Source: an uncultured Clostridia bacterium (lineage in GTDB: Bacteria > Bacillota > Clostridia > Christensenellales > Borkfalkiaceae). Taken from it: a stretch of DNA of 11,062 nucleotides. This document shows, one piece after another, positions 5,287 through 11,062 of this stretch. The stretch lies in the NCBI GenBank assembly GCA_947630775.1, contig CANRIY010000048.1, positions 1-11,062 on the forward strand, read 5' to 3'. The position numbers and the translations under genes are program-made. Numbering within the stretch: the first letter of the stretch is position 1; the number at the start of each line of letters is the position of its first letter. The notes under the pieces are model-generated. The model had not been told where the DNA came from. It did not search any database and worked only from the letters and a program-made list of their open reading frames with translations.

Positions 5287-7713
5287 ACTATCATCTCCTT
5301 TTTGATTGATTTCGTTTTCAGAAGCGCCGCTTTTCTCCACGCCCCCTCCAAATGGAGGGGAGGAGCGGCGCAATTCTTGCTCAACAGTGCGTTGCACTGT
5401 GAGCTGCGCCGCGACAGGAGCGGTGGCACCCGCGACGGGCCTTGCGGCGGTACCTGCCGCCCAAGGTAGGGGGGTGGGCACAGGCGCCCTTCTCCCGAAG
5501 CGGACGAGCCGCAGGGCGTTCGTCACGACAAAGAGCGAGGAAAGGCTCATCGCCGCCGCCCCGATCATGGGATTGAGCGAGACCCCCGCCCACGCGAATG
5601 CACCCGCCGCGAGCGGGATCCCGATACAGTTGTAGAAAAACGCCCAGAACAGGTTCTGTTTGACGATGCGCATCGTGCGTTTGGAGAGGGCGAGCGCACG
5701 GGGCAGGGCGGAGAGGTCCCCGCTGACGAGCACCGCGTCCGCGCTCTCAATCGCGACGTCTGTGCCGCTACCCATGGCGATCCCCACGTCCGCCTCTTTC
5801 AACGCGGGCGCATCGTTGATCCCGTCCCCCACCATGGCGACGTACCCTCTTTGTTTCGCCGTTTCATGTTGCTCCCGCGCTTCGCGGACGAGACGCAGTT
5901 TATCCTCGGGGAGAAGCTCGGCGCAGAGGCATCCGTCATAGGGCGGGAAACCCGCCTCTTTGGCGATATAGCTTGCGACCGCTTGGTTGTCCCCCGTGAG
6001 CATAACGGGAAGGCAGCCCATGCCGCGGAGCTCTGCGATCGCCGCGCGGCTCCCCTCTTTTAAGGTGTCGGCAAGGGCGAAGAGGGCGAGGATCTTCTGT
6101 CCGTCGGAGAGGAAGAGCACCGTTTTCCCCTCGGCGGTGAGTCTTTCAAAGGCATCCAGCCGATCCTCGAACGTCACGCCGCGCGCCTGCATCATGCGCT
6201 CATTGCCCAAAAAGTAAGTCCTGCCGCCGACCGTGCCGACCGCCCCCTGCCCGACGACATATTCGACGTCTTGGGCCTCATCGCCCTCCCCGCAGTAATC
6301 CGCAACGCACTGCGCGAGGGGATGGTTGAGCTTGCTCTCGAGGGCGTAGGCAATGCGGAGTGTTTGGGGGCGGACCCCCTCCCCTACCCCTCCCCCTGAC
6401 GCAGGGGGAGGGCAAGCGGAAAAGTCCTCGAACCAAACGACCTTGGGTTTCCCCTCGGTGAGCGTCGCCGTCTTATCGAGCATGATCTCGTCCACCGACG
6501 CCATCTTTTGCAGCGCTTCCGCATTTTTATAAAGAACGCCGAGCGCCGCGCCCCTGCCCGTCGCCGCCATGATCGCAACGGGGGTCGCGAGCCCCAGAGC
6601 GCAGGGACAGGAGATGACGAGCACGCAGACGGCGTAATTCATCGCCTCTGACAGCACTCCCGCAGTAAAATACCAGATGAGAAAGGTCGCAGCGGCGATG
6701 AGAAGCACGGCGGGCACAAAGACGGCCGCGATCTTATCGGCGAGCTTTTGGATGGGAGCCTTGGTCGCCCCCGCCTCGCGCACCATACGGACGATCGCGG
6801 AAAGCATGGTGTCCGCGCCGACCTTTTCCGCCCCGATCTTGAGGTAGCCGCTCCTGACGATGCACGCGCTCACCGCCTTGCTTCCCTCGGTGAGTTCCAC
6901 AGGCAGGCTTTCCCCCGTCACGGCGGACTGGTCGACAAAGGCATGCCCATCAAGCACGGTGCCGTCCACGGGGACGGCTTCCCCCTGCCGCACGAGGACG
7001 GTATCTCCCGTTTCGACTTCGGAGAGCGGCACCGTCTGCTCCCGCCCGTCCCGTTCCACCGTCACGGTGTCGGGGGCAAGCGAGCGGAGATTTTCAATCT
7101 CTCTGCCCGTCCGCTTTTTGGATCTGTCCTCGAGCCATTTCCCGAGGCACACCAGCGTTACGATCATCGCCGCCGATTCGAAATACAGTTCGTGGGTCTC
7201 GGGGTGCAGGCAGGCGAGGACGACGCTGTACACAAAGGAGACTCCCGCGCCCAGAGAGACGAGGGTATCCATATTCGGCACGAGTTTGAACGCCGCACGC
7301 ACGCCGCTCACAAAAAATTTATAATTGATGAGGAGAATGACGGCGGTGATCCCGAGCTGAAAGCCGTGATTGAGCCAGCCCATCGGTGCGGGAAGGCCGA
7401 TCATGTGCCCCATGGAGAGATACATCACGGGGAAAAGCAGGACGGCGGAGAGCAGAAAGCGCACAAAGAGGGTGAGCTTCTCTTTTCTTTTTTCGGGGAT
7501 CTTGCCATAGTCGTATGCGCCGTACCCGAGGGAGACGACCGCGCTCTTGATCCGCGCGTCGGTGACAACAGTTTCGTCGAACGTGACGTCCATGCACTCC
7601 CCCATGAGGGAAACGGTGCAGGCGGAGACCCCTTCGAGCTTCTTCACGGTGCGCTCGATCCCCGAAGAGCACGCCGCACAGCTCATGCCCGTCACAGAAT
7701 ATTTCTTTTTCAT
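5080..7713 (-). CDS. copA: Cu(I)-exporting P1B-1 ATPase CopA, fused in frame to CopZ
   Basis: An 877-residue frame. Residues 1-70 are an N-terminal HMA domain with GMSCAAC (C12, C15). Then come four membrane helices, the actuator domain with TGES (266-269), the metal-channel CPC (369-371), the phosphorylation site D413, the HP of the nucleotide-binding domain (H464-P465), the hinge GDGIND (629-634), and the last helices with YN...GIPLAAG and MSLSS. CPC, YN and MxxSS together indicate Cu(I) (P1B-1) transport, from cytoplasm outward. Two oddities: the phosphorylation loop reads DKTAT, not DKTGT, and a palindrome adds about 19 residues before the HP motif. The ATPase should end near residue 742, but no stop occurs. 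A Pro/Ala-rich linker (743-809) encoded by repeat DNA leads into a complete CopZ domain (810-877). The ATG overlaps the csoR stop (ATGA), giving translational coupling. Confidence 0.93.
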   Translation of the reverse strand: MKKKYSVTGMSCAACSSGIERTVKKLEGVSACTVSLMGECMDVTFDETVVTDARIKSAVVSLGYGAYDYGKIPEKRKEKLTLFVRFLLSAVLLFPVMYLSMGHMIGLPAPMGWLNHGFQLGITAVILLINYKFFVSGVRAAFKLVPNMDTLVSLGAGVSFVYSVVLACLHPETHELYFESAAMIVTLVCLGKWLEDRSKKRTGREIENLRSLAPDTVTVERDGREQTVPLSEVETGDTVLVRQGEAVPVDGTVLDGHAFVDQSAVTGESLPVELTEGSKAVSACIVRSGYLKIGAEKVGADTMLSAIVRMVREAGATKAPIQKLADKIAAVFVPAVLLIAAATFLIWYFTAGVLSEAMNYAVCVLVISCPCALGLATPVAIMAATGRGAALGVLYKNAEALQKMASVDEIMLDKTATLTEGKPKVVWFEDFSACPPPASGGGVGEGVRPQTLRIAYALESKLNHPLAQCVADYCGEGDEAQDVEYVVGQGAVGTVGGRTYFLGNERMMQARGVTFEDRLDAFERLTAEGKTVLFLSDGQKILALFALADTLKEGSRAAIAELRGMGCLPVMLTGDNQAVASYIAKEAGFPPYDGCLCAELLPEDKLRLVREAREQHETAKQRGYVAMVGDGINDAPALKEADVGIAMGSGTDVAIESADAVLVSGDLSALPRALALSKRTMRIVKQNLFWAFFYNCIGIPLAAGAFAWAGVSLNPMIGAAAMSLSSLFVVTNALRLVRFGRRAPVPTPLPWAAGTAARPVAGATAPVAAQLTVQRTVEQELRRSSPPFGGGVEKSGASENEINQKGDDSMKKTIHVEGMMCMHCVKHVTDALEKVEGVKKADVSLEKKAAVVTLKEEVADEALLAAVREAGYEPSMA
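5295..5300 (-). promoter_or_regulatory. Internal Shine-Dalgarno AAGGAG of copZ
   Basis: AAGGAG on the minus strand, 8 nt upstream of ATG 5286, lies inside the fused copA frame. It is the main sign that copZ was, and may still be, independently translated. Confidence 0.8.
5343..5412. repeat. Palindromic repeat inside the copA-copZ junction
   Basis: CCCCTCC (5343-5349) pairs with GGAGGGG (5354-5360). GCGGCGCA (5365-5372) pairs with TGCGCCGC (5405-5412) around an inner hairpin ACAGTGC-gtt-GCACTGT (5384-5400). It resembles the intergenic palindromes of this window but is read through in frame, encoding part of the linker between CopA and CopZ. The repeat-like, Pro/Ala-coding DNA extends to about 5485. 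Confidence 0.8.
6388..6412. repeat. Perfect hairpin inside the CopA nucleotide-binding domain
   Basis: CCCTCCCCCTG (6388-6398) and CAGGGGGAGGG (6402-6412) are perfect 11-bp arms around a 3-base loop, in a C-rich tract from about 6374. The tract is in frame and codes for a Pro/Gly-rich stretch (CPPPASGGGVGEG) that ordinary CopA proteins do not have at this place. Confidence 0.8.
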
Positions 7714-8015
7714 GAAAACTTCCTAAAGAGATCCACGATCTCGTCGAGCGCTCCCTCGTCGCCCTCCCTGATCTGTCCCGCCACACACCCGTGCAGGTGT
7801 TTTTGGAGAATGACGGCGGAAAGGCTCTTGACGGAAGCGTCCACCGCGGCGAGCTGGACGAGGATGTCGTCGCAGTACCTGTCTTCCTCCACCATGCGCT
7901 TGATGCCGTTCACCTGCCCCGCAATGCGGTTGAGGCGGGTAATGATGCTTTTTTTATCCTCTGCGGAGCGGACGGTCTTGCGCTCCTGTGTCTGACAACA
8001 GCAATGTTCTTCCAT
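7710..8015 (-). CDS. csoR: Copper-sensing repressor CsoR
   Basis: 101 residues, a typical CsoR/RcnR-family all-helical regulator. The Cu(I) ligand set is C48, H73 and C77. The 25- and 4-residue spacing equals the Cys36-His61-Cys65 spacing of the Mycobacterium tuberculosis protein, which supports copper rather than nickel, formaldehyde or persulfide sensing. The N-terminus carries an extra HCCCQ cluster that could add metal ligands. In this family the apo-protein binds a GC-rich dyad and releases DNA when Cu(I) binds; such a dyad lies in its promoter. GGAGG (complement of 8020-8024) is 4 nt before ATG 8015. The stop TGA overlaps the copA ATG by four bases. It is the first gene of the copper operon and should control itself, copA and copZ. 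Confidence 0.93.
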   Translation of the reverse strand: MEEHCCCQTQERKTVRSAEDKKSIITRLNRIAGQVNGIKRMVEEDRYCDDILVQLAAVDASVKSLSAVILQKHLHGCVAGQIREGDEGALDEIVDLFRKFS

Positions 8016-8026
8016 ATGTCCTCCAT

Positions 8027-8045
8027 AATACCCCTATGGGGTATT
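8027..8045 (-). promoter_or_regulatory. CsoR operator dyad
   Basis: AATACCCC (8027-8034), TAT, GGGGTATT (8038-8045): perfect 8-bp inverted arms of the TACCCC/GGGGTA type bound by CsoR proteins. It overlaps the predicted transcription start of csoR, so bound CsoR would block the promoter. Confidence 0.85.
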
Positions 8046-8048
8046 TAT

Positions 8049-8077
8049 AGTATAGCACATCTCCCCCCGCCTGTCAA
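8049..8077 (-). promoter_or_regulatory. Housekeeping-sigma promoter of csoR-copA-copZ
   Basis: On the minus strand the -35 is TTGACA (complement of 8072-8077) and the -10 is TATACT (complement of 8049-8054), with exactly 17 bp between them. Transcription should start near 8042, inside the CsoR dyad. This is close to consensus, as expected for a promoter held off by a repressor. Confidence 0.88.
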
Positions 8078-8411
8078 GGATTTTGCTAAGGATTTTTCGG
8101 GCGCAAAGAAAGCCTCCCCCTTGGGGGGGAGCAACGCGTTCTGCCAAAGATTGATAATCTTTGGCGCGTTGCGACATGAGTGAGCGCATTATCTCGCGCG
8201 AACGGTGACCGAATGCGGGTCTCTACCCGCATGAGACGGCTCTGCCGCAGGCGGTGGTGAGGATCTTGTCGCCCCTCTTAGGGGAGATGTCACGAGCTTG
8301 CGAGTGACAGAGGGGTTTCCGAAACCCCTTTCCCCTCACTTTGTTCGGGGACTTCCCCTAAAAGGGGCAGCGAGGAAGGCTTCCCCCCTTCCGGGGTAAT
8401 GACGCGGAAAC
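8078..8411. repeat. Cluster of palindromic elements between the copper operon and the LRR gene
   Basis: No gene is visible. Perfect or near-perfect hairpins follow one another: CTCCCCC/GGGGGAG (8114-8131), GCCAAAGATT/AATCTTTGGC (8143-8165, 3-base loop), ATGCGGGT/ACCCGCAT (8213-8232), CCCCT/AGGGG (8272-8284), TGTCAC/GTGACA just after, and AGGGGTTT/AAACCCCT (8311-8329). None has a convincing T-run for either flanking gene, so I do not call them terminators. They match the C-run/G-run style of the elements at 3582, 3713 and 5343. Confidence 0.75.
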
Positions 8412-9740
8412 TTACTTCCTCGTGACCGTTCCGTCCTTTGCGATCGTCCCGTCCGTGCAGACGATCGTATAATCCGCTTCGGAGATTATGATATAATCCA
8501 ATCCCACATCTCGTATGGTTTTCTGATTATATCCTTCCTTGACTATGATATCGAACCATTCATCGACTGTTCCGCGGAACTCGATTTCCGTCAAGAAACC
8601 CGAACCCAAAGCCCCCCATCCGAGCTCTTTGAGACTACGCGGAAGCACGATCTTCTTCATTGCCTCACAGGATCCAAAGGCGGAAGCCTCGATTTCCGTC
8701 ACGCCCTCGGGGATCGTGATACTGTTGAGCGAATCGCACCCTCGAAATGCCCACATCCCGATTTCCGTCACGCCCTCGGGGATCGTGATACTTGTCAAGA
8801 ATTGGCAGTTTTCGAAAGCGGAAGCCCCGATACTTTTCACGCTCTTCGGAAGTTCGATACTCTCGATCGCACAAGCCACGAAAAGCCCTGCTTCAATCGC
8901 CGTCAAATCTTCGGGAAGGGTTACGGACGTGACGCCGAGGCAACCACGGAATGCGCCGCCCGCGATTGCCGTCGTGCCTTCCCGCACCGTATAGTGGCCC
9001 TCAAAGTCGGGATTTACCTTGATCAGGCAGTTTCCGTTGTAGAACTCATCCCCCTGTATGACATAATTGGGTAGCCCCATTTCCGTACGCATATTCTCGC
9101 TTTCATAGGCGGTATTGAAGAAAGCATTCAGTCCAACCCGCCTCACGCTGTCGGGAATGCGGATCTCGGACAAGGAAATGCACTCCTCAAATGCTGATTG
9201 GCCGATCGTTTCCAATCCGTCGGGGAAATCGATCTCGGTAAGCGACCAGCAGCCGCTAAACGCTTCGCTGTCGATCCTTTTCAGATTGCTGTTTTCACCG
9301 AAAACAACCTTTTTCAGCGGCGATACATTTTCCACATTAGAATGGAACATAAACGCGCCGTCCCCGATCTCCGTCACGCTGTCCGGGATGCGGATCTCCT
9401 CGATTACCGAGTCGTACATGTCACATGCCCCGGCGGCGATCCCCTTCGTTCCATCTCTCACCGTAAAAGTACTTCCGGCAACAGATCCTACAGCAATGAG
9501 GTAGTCTCCTATGTACAGCGCTCCGTCCGTATAATTCTGTGAAATGGGCGAAAAAGTCTCCGTCTCCATATTTACAAAAAGGGAGCCGATCGAGAGCGGG
9601 ATAGCGTCCCGATTGCTATTTGAAACGCTTCCGAGATTGGGCTCATAGGGAAGCACGATCTCTTCGAGACCGGAACATTTGGAGAATGCACCATGAATTC
9701 TATTTGAGATTGGAGCTCCGAAAGAAAAAACACTGTCGGG
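8412..9740 (-). pseudogene. BspA-like leucine-rich-repeat protein gene, 5' part cut off by an IS
   Basis: About 442 native codons ending at TAA 8412-8414. The protein is built from 22-23-residue LRR_5 (BspA/Treponema type) units such as AFENCQFLTSITIPEGVTEI and AFRGCDSLNSITIPEGVTEI. It ends with a short domain (EFRGTVDEWFDI, then YTIVCTDGTIAKDGT) of the kind that often closes such proteins in gut Clostridia. These are usually secreted or surface proteins that mediate adhesion or other protein contacts. The frame enters from the IS end at 9740/9741 with no plausible native start or signal peptide, so the N-terminal portion should lie beyond the element, outside this window. A TTG inside the IS end (9755) could give a frame, but it has no ribosome binding site. 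It probably no longer makes an exported protein. Confidence 0.85.
8691..8792 (-). repeat. Tandem LRR units with 33-bp DNA identity
   Basis: 8691-8723 and 8760-8792 are identical over 33 bases with a 69-base period, that is exactly 23 codons or one LRR unit. This indicates recent unit duplication or conversion inside the LRR gene. Confidence 0.85.
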
Positions 9741-9774
9741 TGAAGTGCCCCCCAAAAGTTGGACAAAAAATTAA

Positions 9775-10578
9775 TTAGATGAATTGCGGATGAGTTCGGT
9801 ATTGCACCGGGCTCATTCCATTTAGTTTGAGAGAGATCCTCTCGTTATTGTAGTAGTCGATATATTCCTCGAGACAGCGGATGAATTCATCCGCCGTCTC
9901 GAACTTCTCACCGTAGAACATTTCTACTTTGAGCCGTCCGAAAAAGTTCTCCATTGCACCGTTATCCATACAGTTCCCCTTGCGGGACATACTTTGAATG
10001 ATATTGTGCTCTTTCAGTTGTTTTTGGTAACTCTCATGTTGGTATTGCCACCCTTGGTCCGAATGGAAGATAGGGCGCGCTCCCTTCGGCAACTTCTCAA
10101 ATAATCCTTCGAGCATTTCCCTTATTTGCTCTAAGTTCGGACTCTTTGAGATAGAATAGGCTATGATTTCCCTGTTATATAAATCCATGACAGGAGAGAG
10201 ATACACTTTCTCATCCGCGACATTGAATTGGGTTATGTCGGTAGCCATTTTTTCGAACGGCTTCTCCGCATAAAAGTCTCTCGCGAGGAGATTGTCCGCG
10301 ATTTTTCCCACTTCACCTTTGTAGGAATGATACTTCTCGTTTTTGCGGTGTTTCCCTTTCAAATTAAGGCTCTTCATGAGCTTATACACTGTTTTGTGGT
10401 TCAGAACATAGCCTTTTGCTCTAAGTGAAAGCTCTATCCTGCGGTATCCGTATCTGCCCTTGTTCTCATGGAAGATCTCCGCGATAACCGCCTTCTCTTC
10501 GGCATGCTTATCTTTTTTGCTTCGCCTAAGATGATAATAATATGTACTGCGAGCAAGACCGGATATCTTTAATAACAC
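9775..10578 (-). CDS. IS3-family transposase OrfB (DDE integrase domain)
   Basis: 267 residues as counted from the GTG at 10578. It has the HTH_21-like lead-in (GRYGYRRIELSL) and the rve core with D114 (TDITQF), D174 (HSDQGW) and E210 (MENFFGRLK). Thirty-five residues lie between the last two, the canonical DD(35)E of the family, and the protein ends with the usual YYNNER...SPVQYR. It catalyses cutting and joining of the element ends. The frame is open upstream of 10578 (QKAQVVLELRQ, typical of the family) and overlaps the end of orfA in the -1 frame. The functional product is therefore probably an OrfAB fusion made by -1 frameshifting, and the GTG start may not be used. No internal stop or missing catalytic residue was found. 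Confidence 0.93.
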   Translation of the reverse strand: MLLKISGLARSTYYYHLRRSKKDKHAEEKAVIAEIFHENKGRYGYRRIELSLRAKGYVLNHKTVYKLMKSLNLKGKHRKNEKYHSYKGEVGKIADNLLARDFYAEKPFEKMATDITQFNVADEKVYLSPVMDLYNREIIAYSISKSPNLEQIREMLEGLFEKLPKGARPIFHSDQGWQYQHESYQKQLKEHNIIQSMSRKGNCMDNGAMENFFGRLKVEMFYGEKFETADEFIRCLEEYIDYYNNERISLKLNGMSPVQYRTHPQFI

Positions 10579-10610
10579 CTTCAGCGGAAATCTCTGCCTT
10601 AGTTCCAGAA

Positions 10611-11015
10611 CTACTTGTGCTTTTTGCCACTCTTTTGCTCTTCCGCTCGTACTAAGGCATCCAATTTTTTTAGGTATTCATTCTCCGCTTCAACGTATTC
10701 CAACCGTTCCCTTAGCCGTTGGTTCTCCGCTATGAGATCATTCTCGATTTTCTTGTCCAGCGGCTTCTTCCTCGGTCTGCCCTTGCTCTTTTTTCCTCGA
10801 CGTTCTATCATGAGTCCCGCCGCTCCTTCTTCCAAATATATGCGCTCCCAACGTTTGAGACTCCCCATGTACAGATCTTCTTCCGTGCGGCCATTGGTGC
10901 CCCAATACTTCCGCACCGTCTCTCTTTGGCTCAAACCGTTCTCTCGCATATCCATTATAACAGCTATTTTGAATTTCGGCGAGTATTTTTTGTTCTTTCT
11001 TCCTTTTTCCTCCAT
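10611..11015 (-). CDS. IS3-family transposase OrfA (HTH and leucine zipper)
   Basis: 134 residues from ATG 11015. An N-terminal helix-turn-helix (KYSPKFKIAVI to QRETVRKYWG) recognises the element ends. A basic segment (GRPRKK) follows, then a leucine-zipper-like coiled coil (residues about 90-118, AENQRLRERL and AENEYLKKL) for multimerisation. The start at 11015 is preferred over the upstream TTG (11033) because GGAGG (complement of 11027-11031) overlaps that TTG and lies 11 nt before the ATG. The stop TAG is at 10613-10611; the OrfB frame is already open before it. Confidence 0.9.
   Translation of the reverse strand: MEEKGRKNKKYSPKFKIAVIMDMRENGLSQRETVRKYWGTNGRTEEDLYMGSLKRWERIYLEEGAAGLMIERRGKKSKGRPRKKPLDKKIENDLIAENQRLRERLEYVEAENEYLKKLDALVRAEEQKSGKKHK
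10620..10625 (-). promoter_or_regulatory. Probable -1 ribosomal frameshift site of the IS
   Basis: AAAAAG on the minus strand near the end of orfA, in the zone where orfA and the -1 frame of orfB are both open. IS3-family elements commonly shift at A-rich slippery runs to make OrfAB. Here the run is A5G preceded by C rather than the classic A6G, so the exact slip position is uncertain. Confidence 0.55.
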
Positions 11016-11062
11016 AAAAATATGCACCTCCAAAAGTGTCTAACTTTTGGGGTGCATATCAG

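Larger units (their letters stand above)
9741..11061 (-). mobile_element. IS3-family (IS150-like) insertion sequence, complete
   Basis: A 1321-bp element with imperfect terminal inverted repeats. The orfA-side end, read inward from 11061, begins TGATATGCACCCCAAAAGTT. The orfB-side end, read inward from 9741, begins TGAAGTGCCCCCCAAAAGTT. They match at 21 of the first 25 positions and have the family's terminal TG/CA. Inside are orfA (HTH) and orfB (DDE integrase) in overlapping frames. Both reading frames and both ends look intact, so it may be active. The left flank ends GGG and the only visible right-flank base (11062) is G, which is consistent with, but does not prove, a 3-bp target duplication. 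Confidence 0.92.

Noticed and set aside
6748..7995. 415-codon plus-strand open frame opposite copA and csoR
   Set aside because: Antisense shadow of well-supported genes in GC-rich DNA; it has His/Arg/Glu-rich composition and no recognisable domain.
8311..8329. AGGGGTTT/AAACCCCT hairpin as a terminator of the LRR gene
   Set aside because: It lacks a T-run on the minus strand and sits about 80 bp past the stop among similar palindromes, so repeat origin is more likely.
11016..11033. TTG start giving a 140-residue OrfA
   Set aside because: The GGAGG ribosome binding site overlaps this TTG, so initiation is expected at the downstream ATG 11015.

Overview
The window looks like accessory sequence from a Gram-positive, probably gut-associated Clostridia-type (Bacillota) genome. 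This is an inference from strong AAGGAGG-type ribosome binding sites, a CsoR-CopA-CopZ copper operon, a BspA-like leucine-rich-repeat protein, multi-domain lipoproteins, and intergenic DNA packed with short GC-rich palindromes. No rRNA or single-copy marker gene is present to fix the taxon.

Layout. (1) 1-3484, plus strand: two tandem paralogous lipoprotein genes 45 bp apart, the first cut by the window edge. Each carries three related domains of about 135-175 residues. The domain order is A-C-B in the first gene and A-B-C in the second, and the A domains share 357 identical bases. A strong intrinsic terminator follows the second gene. (2) 3556-4651: about 1.1 kb with no credible gene, made of mosaic palindromic and direct repeats. 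(3) 4652-8077, minus strand: a copper-homeostasis operon transcribed csoR, copA, copZ, followed by an ArsR-family regulator gene. It has a very good promoter (TTGACA, 17 bp, TATACT) whose start region overlaps a CsoR-type dyad. csoR and copA overlap by ATGA. copA runs in frame, with no stop, through a palindromic repeat into copZ, so the genome encodes an 877-residue CopA-linker-CopZ fusion as well as a stand-alone CopZ start with its own Shine-Dalgarno. CopA reads DKTAT instead of the canonical DKTGT at the phosphorylation site and has a second in-frame palindrome in its nucleotide-binding domain. (4) 8078-8411: another cluster of palindromes. (5) 8412-9740, minus strand: the 3' part of a BspA-like LRR gene, interrupted by (6) 9741-11061, a complete IS3-family (IS150-like) element with orfA, orfB and matching terminal inverted repeats.

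How the parts work together. CsoR should repress its own operon and release it when Cu(I) binds. CopA would export Cu(I), and CopZ, fused or free, would deliver it. The trailing ArsR-type regulator may add a second input. The lipoproteins are probably exported and membrane-anchored, and their function is unknown. The recurring theme is repeat-driven remodelling: domain shuffling and sequence homogenisation in the lipoproteins, palindromes inside copA, duplicated repeat modules between operons, and an IS splitting a surface-protein gene.
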